Shown here piece by piece: positions 11,640 to 23,864 of a DNA stretch of 64,000 nucleotides. Source of the DNA: Voacanga thouarsii (taxonomy: Eukaryota > Streptophyta > Magnoliopsida > Gentianales > Apocynaceae); contig JANUWF010001821.1 in NCBI GenBank assembly GCA_026120185.1, positions 1,116,001 through 1,180,000 on the forward strand, in the 5' to 3' direction. The notes beneath the pieces were generated by a model, which was given only the letters and a program-made list of their open reading frames with translations, was not told where the DNA came from and searched no databases. Position 1 is the stretch's first letter. Every line of letters starts with the position of its first letter. The position numbers and the translations under genes were made by a program.

Positions 11640-11800
11640 ACGATTCTTTAATGAAGTCTATAACTATGGTATTGTGCAATTCCTTTATAAAGTCCATAAC
11701 TCTAGATTTGTGCAATTCCTTTACAGAGTCTGTAATTATGATATTGTGCAATTCCTTTATAGAGTCCAGAACTTTGGCTTTGTGCAATTTCATGATTAAT
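11640..11800. repeat. 36-bp minisatellite
   Basis: About four copies of a 36-bp unit. The core TTGTGCAATTCCTTTA starts at 11672, 11708, 11744 and 11780 (last copy variant). Because 36 is a multiple of three, both strands stay open: the minus strand reads as 12-residue repeats of the form ELHxxxxxDxIK. A surrounding ORF (11308-11823) also runs through the TA repeat and the inverted-repeat arm and does not look like a real gene. Confidence 0.85.
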
Positions 11801-11959
11801 ACTTTCAGCAGATAATGAAGCATCTTACATTGAATTTAAGCAGAATAGTCCATTACTCTAGCTATGTGTATCATTGAAACTTGACAATATTAAATTTAAA
11901 AGTTTTTAAAATAAAAATATGAAGGTTATTTGAATTTATCTAAATTCATTAATTAATTG

Positions 11960-13745
11960 AATATATTAATTAATTTAATTAATTAAATTAAGATGAATTC
12001 AGATAAGGATTCATGTATATCTTAAAGAAACTTCATAAATTTCATCTGAAACCCTTCAAAATTCCTTTCAAAATCCCCTCCAGTATTTATAGATATAGAT
12101 ATGTGAATATGTAAATATATATTTATATTCCTCAAGTAAAAAAAATTGCATCATTTTAATGGAAAGCATTCATAAGTTAAAAGCCAAGAAGGCTAGAGAA
12201 AAGACACTGTCTAATCAGCTAGAAGCCAAATGAGCCAAGAACAAGGCACGTAGTGAAAGGAAAGCAGCCAAGAATGAAGTGGAATGGGCACTAGTAAGAT
12301 TAGCTAGAATCCATTTGCCCAACTAATATTCTAATTTAATTATTGGCTACTTTCTTAGCTGCAACATGTTGTAATCTAACATGTAGAATACTCAACGTTC
12401 AATATCATCATCATTGACTGAACATCAATGAATTTTCTACACCTAATTCACATGAAACACAAAACAACATGACTGAATATTAGATAATTAGTATCTGATA
12501 TGACATCATTGCTCATAGTACATATGATCATCAATTATGCATGCCAGAATAAATTTCCTCTGAAACCCTTCAAAATTCCCCTCGAAATCCCCTCCAATGT
12601 TTATAGATATAGATATGTGAATATGTAAATATATATTTATATTCATCAAGCATAAAGAATTGTATCATTTTATCTATATCAGGGGTGGCTCTCAAGTGGA
12701 AAAATGGCCTAGCATGAGGTTTGATAAATTTGTGTTATTCTGCATAAAATTCTGGGTGTCAGCATCGTATTAGCAATCAAAGAGGTTTTTTTTTTTTTTT
12801 TTTTCATTTGAATCCGAAAGGGTACTTTCCATGGAAGCTTTAACTTGTTGTTGGAGTGTTGCAGGTATCTTTAAAGAAAATTAGATTCTCACTGCAGTCT
12901 GTAGAGGAAGAAAATCAAAGGCCTTCAATAGTAGCTCAGTTCTCTCCCACTTTTTATGACTTTTTGTCTCATCTTTAGCATCGGAGCTTCTCAATTCCGA
13001 TACTTCCCAAACCCCAAAAGTTATATGTACCGTTCATCTATTGATTTCTGTATCTTTAGATTTGTCTACACATGCATTGTATATTTTGTTTATAGATTTG
13101 TGGATAGGAACTACTGTAATTATGCTTTAGATTTCTTTATATTTGATCTTTTGTTTTCACTTGATTAAGATTAGAGGCTATCTTATTTGTTAAGTTGGAC
13201 TAAATTTCTTTGATGAGGATCATGAGATTTATGTTGAGTTTTGTGAAAATTTTTAAGTGGGTTTTTTCAAAAGCTCAAAGATTTCTTCTTGTTCTTCTTG
13301 AAGTTTTTTGCTTTCTTTGATGATGGGCTTAGGGGATTGGAAGCTGGTGATTAGACTTTCTTGGTCTTGGGTTTGGCATGCTTTTCGAGTAGATTTACTC
13401 CGCAAGTGAATGAAGATACTATTGAAGGCAACAAAGCTCTTTGCAGAGATGGTGTTGTCCTTATGGTAACTTTTTGAGATAATAATCGATGAAGTATTAT
13501 TTCATGATCGGTTATATATCTTTTGATTGATAATCTATTGTAACTTTTATATTATATACAAATTATCGCCGATTATAGCATTAAGAATCATCGATTATAA
13601 CATTAGGAATATATTAATTCATTAATTAAATTAATTGAAGTCAGATGAATTCAAATAAGAATTCATGTATATCTTCAAGAAACTTCATAAATTTTATCTA
13701 AAACCCTTCAAAATTCCCCTTGAAATTCCCTCTGGTATTTATCCC
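11960..13745 (+). repeat. three dispersed copies of a short repeat
   Basis: A segment containing CTGAAACCCTTCAAAATTCC appears at about 12029-12135 and 12552-12655, and in a diverged form at about 13670-13740. The first two also share TTTATAGATATAGATATGTG and the AT-rich tail to ATTTATATTC. The first and third share an upstream stretch with ATTCATGTATATCTT. The family was not recognised and no gene was seen between copies. Confidence 0.7.
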
Positions 13746-14144
13746 AGAACTCGAAGTCTAGAATCCACCCATTGACTCTTCAATTTTGTCCTCTATTTAA
13801 TATCTCCTTTACCCATTAAACTTCAAATTCTAGAAGACAAGCTCTATCACTGGTGTCATGCCGCTTCTATCTCACTTTTGTTTAGGCTATTGACCAAATA
13901 GCCACAAAAAATTAGGGAAAAAATCATAGCAGAAGATTCAGGAGAGCAGCAAGAATAGAATCAAGAAAAATCTTACCTCAATTTTGATTTCTTTTCTATT
14001 TTATTGAAAGTCAAGGTTTTTTTTTTTTTTTTTGTTAAGTTAGTTTTATAAAGATGACTTTGTTCTTGAATTGATATTTAAGTTTGTCCTATTTACTTAC
14101 TTTATTTGTCTCATATATGGGTTTCTAAATTTGATAGTATCAAG

Positions 14145-14385
14145 TGCATAATCGGTTTTTAAAGTTGTTTTTACATTTATAATCGATTATAAAATGTACC
14201 ATAATCGAGTATGTAATTTCACATTCCAACCATCTAATACTACTGTAACAAATGCATAATCGATTTTCAAAATTTTTAAAGTTGTTTGACATTCGTAATC
14301 GATTATAAAATGTACCATATACGAGTATGTAATTTCACATTCTAATGATCTATTACTGCTATAACAAAATCAATACCATAATCAA
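14145..14385 (+). repeat. imperfect tandem duplication of about 110 bp
   Basis: Two adjacent copies each contain TGCATAATCG, AATCGATTATAAAATGTACC and GAGTATGTAATTTCACATTC. Copy spacing is 108-116 bp because of small indels. Isolated ATCGATTATA-type motifs also occur upstream at 13480-13605. Confidence 0.8.
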
Positions 14386-14849
14386 CTAAAGCATTAGTTA
14401 TTCTCTGGCATGTAATCCACTTAGAATGTAAAACCACATTTGCTAATCCCTTATTGAATTAGATATGATTTGTGTTCATTCCATCAAAAAATTCATTTTC
14501 TAAAATTCATATGGTTTTTTAGATATATGTAATTTTGTCTGCTTCAAAATTCATTTATTTTTTTTTGACACATAAAAAAAAAAAACCCCTTCTTTTTCAC
14601 TTTTTGTTCGCCAATATATAAAAAAAATAGCATCTAATATAAAAGATCGACATCTCGTACAATACACGGACATCCTGCTAATTTAAATAAAAATTACTTT
14701 AGGAGGAGAAAAAGAACTCCAACAATATTGCTAGCCTTAAATAAAGTGTAGTTTGAAAGTTCTCAACTTTTGCCAAATGTGATATTAACTATTACCTTCC
14801 CTTAATAAATAATAGTAAAATTCCCATAATATGTATATTGTTAATTTAT

Positions 14850-17675
14850 TGTTAGCCCTAAGGGCGGTCTCCTTTGTTTTGACTTATGACAAATATTAAT
14901 GAGGACTAACTTGTGTGATCTACTAGTTATAGGACATGTTTGACCTCAAGCCTTCCAAGGCATACAAATAAGATTGTTTAACAACTCTTAAAGTAATAAA
15001 ATCCAAGAATGGGAAATCAAGAAGAATATCAAGTTTAAGAGAATGCATACCAAGAAACCGTTATAGAAGAACCTTAGACTAGGAAACTTTGTTAAGGTAT
15101 TTCTCTGTGTAAATTCATATATCTTCTTTATTTTATGATTCAGTTTAATTCCACCTTGAAGCACTAAAACAAAAAGATTTCAAAGTTTTAAATCCTCAAA
15201 ATTTTGGATTGAGTGATTTGCTTGAACTTGCATTCAAAAGCTTTATCCAAAATCTTGTTGTTAGAATTCGTGAACTCCTAAACTCGGAAAACATCCACGA
15301 ATCCCTCCCGAGGACCCAAGTAAACGATTAAGGAGATCTAAGGTTTAAGAATTACCTCTGGTTGCTGTAATCGAAATCCTTCGATTCTGATTGTGTTGTT
15401 GTACGTTCAACCCGAACAATCACCAGACGCTGCAGTATGCGAACGTCCTCTATCGGATACACACCGCGAACTCACTCGATACCCGGGGAGTGCTAGCGCC
15501 TAGGGTTTGAGAGGTTTTTTTTTTTTCTTTTCTGGTAGAGAATGGCACGAATGTTCTCAACCGAAAAATTGGACTATTGAAAAGACGGCTAGGGTTTTCT
15601 TAAAAACCCCCGAACCTCTTAGAGTCTAACCCTAATAATATCTTATCATATTCTAATTTAAATTCAAATTAAATTTAAACTGATATGATAAGATTCTGCC
15701 ATTATCTCGGTAATTTAACTAATTAATTTACCAAGTCAGATTCTTATAATCTGGACATCATCCAGATACATCGAATGTGGATATATTTTCAGATTCATTG
15801 TATCTGGTAAATTTTCTAAGTACGATTAACTTAGACATATTTCCAGATTCATCGAACCTGATTACCAAAAAAAAAATAACCTAACAAGTTCGCTTATTGT
15901 GTGACCCTATAGGTTCATTTAACACTGGCAATGTGCCTAAATCATATTTAAATGGCCCCCGCAAGTTATAAGCGGTTTCTAGCAAAACATTATAACTATC
16001 CAGGTTAAATGAAGATCGGTGATCTCTTTGAACCAAACCATAATTTTATATTTAGTCCTTTTGTCACACGATATCCAGATTAAGCATAAGGCACGAAGCA
16101 TGTCATCCTTATTAAGCTTACTCAATTATTTCTTAATTTCATAGTAGACTGTTCAAACAAATGATATCAATATCTTAGATTAATATATTTGAGCACGGCC
16201 ATGCATTTTTAACAGTCTAACTTATCAAGGGGTCCATGGATATCTCTCCCATAACTGAGAGGGACAAATTCCTTCACAATCAATTATATTCCTCTCCTTG
16301 ATTTATTCTATATCCAACAATAGTCTAATTTATTATCTGGTTAAAGACAACTTTAGACAATGTCAAAATATAGAATTTATCAAGTAGGAAACTATGATGA
16401 ATTTAGGTCGAAGGACTTTCAATATTATTATGGCTAGAAAGTACTTATGACATATTCCATGAAGTACTCTCACAGTGGGTCATGTCCAATACAATGTTCT
16501 CTAACATTTATTTATGTCTTGACTCGATATCACAAATATCCATGGCCAGTAAAACATAGCCATCAAGTCGCAAACATACTAATCTTAATTTATTATTATT
16601 CCAATAATAATAATCGATCAGGGACAGTTTTAGAATAGTCATTGTATTCATTGTAGGGTTTTACTATCAAGTCACGTACTTGATGACCAACAAAATAAAA
16701 CTCACTATTCATGGAAAGGAAAGCCTCATATTATATAAAACATAATGACAATAGTATAAGTACAAATTGACTCTAGGGCATATCCCCAACACTTGTAAAC
16801 AGTGTCAAATTGATTCTGTCTGAAAAAGTGCCATTTTAGACTTACCTTTTGGATGCACGATCGTCCAAAACTTGAGTTCAAAACTCTGGCAAATCTAACA
16901 GCGAAAACTAGCCGTTGGATCTCCAATTTATAGCTCTATATAAGGTTTCAAAACTCGATTTGAAAGTAAATTTTTGTCCTATCCTTCTAAGAAACACTCT
17001 TACTATATAGAAAACAAAAATCTCATTTACCAAAGTGTTTCAAAGTGAAATCAAATTGTATCTAAAAGGTAAAAATATTTGAGCTTTTTCTTCGTGTATA
17101 TCTGCTCAAAGAAATGAGCCACTTTTGTTTCATTTATCTTCAATCATAGTTGTGTATCAAGGTTGTGGTGTAAAACTCATTTGAGGTGGACCTTGATTTG
17201 TTGTTTGAATTGAGAGGTTTTAAAAAACCAAGTGTGGTGATCCTCTCTTGTATTTGGTACAGGTTGATACCATTGAGTTTGGTGAATGAAATCTGATTGA
17301 AAATCTTTAAGTGTGAGTTTAAGATAGTGGATGTAGATCTGAGTAGATCGAACCACTATAAATCCCGTGTTAAATCTCTCTGTATTTATTTTCGAATCAG
17401 CTGCAAATCGTCCTAGCTCAAATTTTCTTAGTTCCTTAAAGAAATCTTTAAAGGCTCTCACCAATCCATTTGCAGTCCAGCATTAATTATATTGTGCATC
17501 TTGTCTTATTCTACGTCTAGACATTTCTCAAGCCATTCTAAAAAGCTCTCACTGTTGCAAGTGTTGTTGGTCAAAAATTCAAAGAACATTTCTTTCTCTC
17601 AAAACAGATCTTATTCAAGAGCATTTTTTTTTTTAATTTGCCAAAAACCTTATTCACTCCCTCTAAGGTTTTTCA
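14850..17675 (+). mobile_element. outer solo LTR of a copia family, split by a nested LTR
   Basis: It starts TGTTAGCCCTAAGGGCGG at 14850 and ends CCTCTAAGGTTTTTCA at 17675. It is flanked on both sides by TTTAT (14845-14849 and 17676-17680), an exact 5-bp target duplication. Removing the nested element at 15259-16791 and its duplicated CTTGT leaves about 1.29 kb. Both ends match the LTR of the large copia element at 42310-53477 (minus-strand start TGTTAGCCC, end CCTCTAAGGTTTATCA), so it is a solo LTR of the same or a close family in plus orientation. No internal sequence remains, as expected after LTR-LTR recombination. Confidence 0.88.
15259..16791 (-). mobile_element. inner solo LTR nested in the outer solo LTR
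   Basis: This 1,533-bp unit runs on the plus strand from TGTTAGAATTCGTG to ATATCCCCAACA (TGTT...AACA ends). It is flanked on both sides by CTTGT (15254-15258 and 16792-16796). Minus-strand orientation is suggested by its start TGTTGGGGATATGCCC, a common plant copia LTR start, but orientation is not certain. No gag or pol is present. The small ORFs here are not genes. Confidence 0.88.
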
Positions 17676-17680
17676 TTTAT

Positions 17681-18300
17681 TATGTTTGTTTTTGCTAATT
17701 CATTATTTATTTCATATGATTTAATTTATTAAATACTAATTTTAATAATTGACTTTGGAGCAAGACAAAAACTTTATTGATTATATTAGCAAGAATAAAT
17801 AATAACTGAACATTTTTTAATAACTAATATATACATTTAAAAAAAATAAAGGGTACATAAAATACCATCAAAATGTAAAAAATATGCCAGGAAATAGTTA
17901 AACTGATGTAATTCTAATCAAATATATGTTAGCTAAATAAAACAAATTGTATATTTAGACTATTTTAAATAAAAATTATTTTAAACATTTTATAATTCAA
18001 TATCACATTTAAATTATAAAGTTTCTAAACATATAAAAGAATCATGAGTTGATTTTAATTATCTAAAATTATGACCCATAAAAATCACATTTGATAACTA
18101 TTGGGGGCGGGGGGGGGGGGGCTCCTAGTATCAGTTTTCTAAAATTATATTGTCAATTAGATTTTCTGTGATGAAACTGTAGGGAAAAAAAACAGAAAAA
18201 AAGATTTTATGTGATGGAAGGTTTTTTTAGTAAAAGGAAAATGAAAATTTGTGATCACAAGCTCAATTCTCGAACTTATTTCCTAGGACTGTGAACTAAA
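17681..18300. other. AT-rich intergenic DNA with a G tract
   Basis: No gene or repeat was recognised. A run of 18 G interrupted by one C lies at about 18103-18121. Confidence 0.6.
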
Positions 18301-18327
18301 ACAAATCCTGTGTGATCTAAAGCTCAT

Positions 18328-18333
18328 CACGTG
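18328..18333 (+). promoter_or_regulatory. G-box (CACGTG) upstream of FTRA
   Basis: A palindromic CACGTG in the context ATCACGTGTC, about 265 bp upstream of the FTRA start codon. A GATAA motif (I-box core) lies about 80 bp further on, near 18411. G-box plus GATAA is a usual pairing in promoters of light-regulated chloroplast genes. Function here is inferred. Confidence 0.5.
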
Positions 18334-18469
18334 TCATATACTATGTGATTCCATGTAAAATCCCAAACATATTAGACAGGCAGGCCAATCCCCTCAGCCA
18401 TACAAACTGGATAATAAAATTCTCCCACGGTTCGTCTTTGTCAGCTCCTCCTCACCTCACCTCGTTTGA

Positions 18470-18478
18470 GATATATAT
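18470..18478 (+). promoter_or_regulatory. candidate TATA box of FTRA
   Basis: The sequence is GATATATATGG, about 120 bp before the ATG at 18597. A start roughly 30 bp downstream would leave a 5' leader of about 90 bp without an intron. Confidence 0.5.
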
Positions 18479-18596
18479 GGGAATCCCTGCAAAAATAGAC
18501 AAATGTATTTAACCCCACAAATTCAGCAAAAATATCCCACAGGGAGAAAGCATTTTCCACTGGCCACATACAGAAATTGAACACAAAAATCCCATT

Positions 18597-19124
18597 ATGA
18601 GTTCTTCGTCTTTCTTCTCTTCATCAATCCTCAACATTCCAACTTCCAAAACCCCTTCTGTGATAATCCCATCAATCAAAATCTCATCTTTGGAGAACCC
18701 TTTTCCCAAGACCAAAAACCCACCAAGAAAATGTAGAACTTCTTCTGTTTCTTTGCAGCCTGTAAAATCCTCGGCTGATTCCACAATGACTGTGGAGGAC
18801 AACGTCCCTGCAGAAACATCCTCAAATTCAGGTGGAATTTACGATGAGGAGGGTGAAAAAGCAGCAGAGGCGCAAGGGAAACTTGGGGCAAAAGTTCGAG
18901 TAAAAGTCCCCCTAAAAGTTTACCATGTTCCCAAAGTACCGGAGCTGGAACTGACCGGGAAAGTTGGAACCTTGAAGCAGTATGTTGCGGTGCATAAAGG
19001 CAAGAGGATTTCTGCTAATTTGCCGTACAAAGTTGAATTTGTGGTGGACAATATTGAAGGGAAAAAAGGGCCGGTCAAGTTCTTTGCCCATTTAAAAGAG
19101 GATGAATTTGAGTATCTTGACTGA
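18597..19124 (+). CDS. FTRA: ferredoxin-thioredoxin reductase subunit A (variable chain), chloroplastic
   Basis: 175 residues, a single exon. Residues 1-60 are Ser/Pro-rich and basic with almost no acidic residues, as in a chloroplast transit peptide. An acidic linker follows (about 61-92). Residues 96-175 form the conserved variable-chain domain, with GAKVRVKVPLKVYHVPKVPE, GKRISANLPYKVEF and the C-terminal KFFAHLKEDEFEYL. The variable chain pairs with the catalytic Fe-S chain (FTRB); the heterodimer passes electrons from ferredoxin to thioredoxins in the stroma and so links light to redox control of carbon fixation. This subunit has no catalytic Cys, and none is expected. The first ATG is used because it gives the transit peptide and follows a leader with a TATA-like box. 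A possible AATAAA poly(A) signal lies near 19200. The gene looks intact. Confidence 0.95.
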   Translation: MSSSSFFSSSILNIPTSKTPSVIIPSIKISSLENPFPKTKNPPRKCRTSSVSLQPVKSSADSTMTVEDNVPAETSSNSGGIYDEEGEKAAEAQGKLGAKVRVKVPLKVYHVPKVPELELTGKVGTLKQYVAVHKGKRISANLPYKVEFVVDNIEGKKGPVKFFAHLKEDEFEYLD

Positions 19125-22100
19125 TTAAATTGTTGAGTTTTGGTACTTTATTCAGCTGAAGTTTTTGTTAAAGTGAAATTCTGCCACAGAATATGTAGAA
19201 TAAATTTTGTGTACAAGTATTATTTGATGTATCACTGTAGATAGTTTTATTTTTGAGCATTGACTTAATGCTTCTGTCTCAAGTAAGAAGAGTGCCCTAA
19301 ATTGAAAGAATTGAGTACAATGAAGAACTAATCCAGTATATTGAACTACAAAAAATTATTTTTAAAAAAATGATGAATTGGGTAGTTCTTTGATTTTTTG
19401 CTTTATTTGTTGTTACAGTACTTACACTCATGAAACCAGGATTCTATTAGATCTACTCATAGGTAAAACATTGGTTTATTGCTCACCCAAGAAGAAAAAG
19501 AGTAATGTTGTTTTGGACTGTAAAGGTAAAATAATAACTTCCTCGTAATTTAATGACTCCAAGTTGAAATGGATAATATATTGACTGGAATTTGCAGGAG
19601 CTCAAAATACAAACATTGTGTTATTCAAAGAGTGGCAGTTTATAGAAGTCTTGCATATGTTTACTACAAGAAGGTCCTTTTAAGCTTTCAGCAGTTAACT
19701 TCTTTGCGTGAAAAGCTCGGCCATCCTTGTAGCTTTACAGCTGTATGGAGCCAATGGAGTTAAATGCTCCTATGCATTCAGAGTTCAGCATTTGGGGTAG
19801 AATTTCAGAAAGGGCAGAATACTACTAGTTGCAGATTGCTTTAAGGTTGATGCTAGTGGTCCTTGTGATGCAGATCTAACTGTAGGAAGTTCTTTATCTC
19901 ATTCAGATATTAGGTTTATTCATTTTAGTGCTTGTCTCATATTAATTCTGTTGATTGTTGCCTTCTAATGTTTATGCCTGTGTTTATTTCTCTGTGTGTT
20001 ACTGTGTGCTTTATTTCTCCGTGTTACTGTGTGCTGTACTACTTGAATGCAAATTGCAGTCCACAGGGCATTTCCTCTTGTATGTTACATCTATTCATTT
20101 TAATAGTTGTTTTCTTGCTGGTTCTATTGATTGCTTCCTACTAACTTTCATTACTATGCACTTCCCTCTGTGTGCCTTATTACTTGAATGCAAATTGCAA
20201 TCCTCAGTTCTAGAATAGGCCAAGCCACAAACTGGAAATCACAAAGAGGGGAAGGAAAAAAAGAAATGAACAAGGGTCTGGCTTGGTTCCTTAAGATTGA
20301 AATTGGACCCTGTTCAGTCCATCTGTCCCTTGTTCAGCTAATTTTGTCACTGTGAGAAGATCAAGATTCAAATTTTTATACAGCGACTGGGTGAAAGTTC
20401 TTTTATTTAAGTACTTCACCCATCTCTTATCAATTCATGGGCAATTGACAGCAAGAGGGATTCAAATTCTGTCTGATTTTCAAAGTATGTCAAGATGATA
20501 CTAAATAACTTCTTTAGAACTGCCTGTGAAATGTTTCTCTTTTGATAGGTTAATCATTAATGTCTGGGAAATCACTGGCCTGTATTTTGTTCAAGTTGAA
20601 TCCTGAATATTTGTATAGTGAAAATTAGGAACAAGGCCAAACAAGGGAAAACCCTGAATTGGAATTTGTTGATAGTATGTTTAATTTACTATCATAGTAC
20701 TTATGTAGTGGAATTGTGATTTTAGTAGATATATTCATGGTAAAAAGCATGGGTTTGTTCCTTAGCCAAAGAATAGGTTGGTTTTGCTTTAGTCAAATAT
20801 TGAAAATACCGTGGTTCAATATCTTTTTTTCCTCATTTTGCACTTTCTTTAGAAGTAATGAAACAAGAGGTTAGCTTTGTACCATTGAAGTAGAAGAACA
20901 CATTCTTCATAGTGCAGTCAGTTGCAGCAATTATATTGATTTGTTTTGGCGGTCTTCTGCAATTTCTCAAAAAGTAGAATTCCTATTGTAATAATAAAAC
21001 AAAATTTTGTAAGGTAGTGTACATGTCACTTTTTCCCCCCTTATTAAGTGTCTACAGATATAACTGTACCTTCTCTTTTGTCATTTAAAATAGCCTCTTC
21101 TCTGATAAAACAGGAAATTCTTTGTAAGCCGTTTCCTTTTCATGTGCAGCCTAGTCTCTTTTTTTATCTTCTAGAGAGCCTTTTCCTACTTATAATGATA
21201 TTTGAATGTCCAGAATTCATGTCTGTTGATGAGGAGTTTCTTGTATGATGGTTTCTGCTGGGAATGTCCTTTATACTTGCCTTTTTGTTAGTTTAGTTCT
21301 TATCAGCCTTTGTCATTTGTTCATGAGATTGTTGTTTTCCGAGGATTCCTCATCCTCTTTCATGCTTTTTTTTTTTCCTTCTTTTCATTGATTGAATTTC
21401 TTTTCTTTTCTAAAAGGGAAAATATGTGTCTGCTCCAGTGTAGCTTTTGTTAAACTCACTGCTTTGATTCTACATTTTTCCTTTATAAGAAATATACATA
21501 TAAAATACTTTTGTTGCCAAGGCAAAACAGTGAAGGAATAAGCCTGAACTTGCTACTTCTTGTACGAATTTGTCATTTCTTTTTTGTTATTTGGTCCACA
21601 GTGAGCCAATAGGACATAAGATCAAACCTTTAGTTGATTTTGCTTTTGAGCTATTTTTGGTATTATACTGTTATTCCCAGGTGTGAATTGCTTGCCTTGG
21701 TCTCTAAGCCTGATGTTGAGGTTTCCATCGCTATTGATGTGTTGTTTTGCTGCAATAGCATTTTTTACATTTGCATTACTAGTTTTTGTTTTCTGCTTTG
21801 TGTTCATGATGAAGATTTTGTCTCTCTTATGGATTGTTGCTCTCTTTTTTATTTATGTTAATTGGAATCAATTAGTTATGTATACAGATAGGTCCCATTC
21901 AATATAAGGACTGGGGAAATGGGAGAATCAAAGTTAATTCTCATTTTTATACTTCACTGTGTGGTAGGTTTATGTGCTTATGTATGAATAAGAAGTTTAG
22001 CGAGTCTAACTGATTCTCTTAGCTCCTCTCTTCCCTAGAATTTTTTTTTTTTTTTTTTTTGGGGTGAAAGATGCGGGACCTGTTCTCATTCTTCCCTTTC

Positions 22101-23560
22101 TCTCCATGTTAAATATGGATTAACTTACTTCCCTATTTTCATCTCCTCCCTAGCACAGTTGGCTCTTCAGGATGTTGGAGGTTATTGTTTTTCCGCAGGT
22201 CAGTGCACGCATTATCATCCCATTGTTGATGGTGTATATAGCAGGTTTAGAGTTTTAAGATATGTCATTGACTTTGGGTGATAATGCTGAACTCGATGAT
22301 TTGGATTATTTGGGTGGTGACTTCAGACACTGAATAAACCAACCTGTTGATTCATCTCTTTCATGCAAGTGGGCCAATGCTCAGCTATAATAAGCTGTTG
22401 CATCACTTTTGATCATGAAACCTGTCTGTTAGTTGTTAACCCTCCATGGCCACCAAAACCACCAGCATGCCTCAGCTTACTGTACTCTATTCTATTCAGT
22501 CTCCTTGCACTGTTCACTTCTTCCTTTATCTTGTTAGGTTATCCTTGTTTGTTTGCCTGCATTTCAAATGGTATCAGAGTCCTTTTAATTAGCATGACAC
22601 GAGTAGGGGGGCTGAGCTGACATATGAGGACAAAACATAAGCTTGATCTTTGTTACCCAATATTACTTTCCAGTTTCCAAGCTCTATTTCATACTTTCTG
22701 CTGTGATTACTGGAATCTGAGTCATTGCATTATACCAGATTTATGTCCCGAACTTGGTTTTGGTACCCTTCTGATGTAGTGTGTTATCACAGAGACAAGA
22801 GTCAATGACATAAATGTTTATTTTCCTTCATTGAACTGCCTTTCGTATATATCCTTTAAAAGCTATGAATTTGTAGTCCATTGTCTTGCTGCATCTCAAG
22901 TTAGTTTATTTGTTCTGGCAATGTCTTTTCATAGTGTATAAAATTTTTTAGGTTGTTGAGATATTGATTACTGTTTATTCCATTTTCCCACTTCTGAAGT
23001 TGAGCTTTCACTGTGAAATCTGCAGGATTTGTTAATCCTATCTTAACTGTATTAATTGTGATAGGATATGTTGAAGAAAATCAGGAGTTTATATAGCATA
23101 AGTTACACTATCGGTGTGTTTGTCTTCTCACTTTGTGGAAAGAACCTTCACCTTTTAGTGACAAATTTAAGCCTCTGGGAACTCGTGGTTTCTTCTGTGA
23201 AAATGAGGCTAAGTTTTTTTAACCATGTGAGCAGTTCAAAATTCTTTAGCCAAAGGGTTCGGTGATGATCACAGACTGATGAGACGGTAGCAGATGCTTC
23301 TTATGATCAATGAAGACCGAGTGATGAAAGTTCATGCCCCGTTGTTAGAATCTCTCCTCTTTATTTTACAAGTTTTTCGTGATTTTTTTTTTTTTTTTTT
23401 TTGGGGGGGTGTAATTATGTGCTTGAATGAATTTTTAATTGGAAGTCAACCAAGAATGGGAATAAGATTCATAGTAGTCGTGGATTAATTAGTCCAACTA
23501 TACCAAATTATTAAATGTATAATAAAAGATCTAAGAGAAGGGCGGTAGAAGGTTGGAAGT
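19125..23560. other. long T-rich stretch without a recognised gene
   Basis: After the FTRA 3' end this DNA is T-rich with many polypyrimidine-AG runs, so it looks intron-like on the plus strand, but I could not assemble a coding exon with homology. Two imperfect direct copies lie at about 19914-20064 and 20088-20210 (shared TTCATTTTA, TTGATTG, CTGTGTG and ACTTGAATGCAAATTGCA). Long T runs ending in G lie at 22040-22063 and 23383-23407. It could hold a non-coding transcript; nothing here proves one. Confidence 0.5.
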
Positions 23561-23828
23561 CTACAAGAGAGAGAGAATGGAGGGTGGGAAAGGACTTGGG
23601 ATGGTTTGACTTTAGTTAGTTAAAGACAAATAATTCTACAGATATTAATCACATTATGCATCAAATTTTCCTCAACTGATAGCAAATTGTGCGGCTCTTT
23701 TTGTGGTGTCAAATTAAACAAAAGGAAATTGTAAAAGAAAGAACATTTTTTGAGCTTTGAAATCTTATAAGATAGATTAAAACACTCCATCATTAGATAA
23801 GATATATAGATTTTTTTTTCTCATAGAC

Positions 23829-23864
<36 letters not shown>

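Noticed and set aside
11308..11823. Minus-strand ORF of 171 residues with 12-residue repeats
   Set aside because: A fusion of a minisatellite, a TA repeat and a pyrimidine-rich repeat arm; no domain and no sensible start context.
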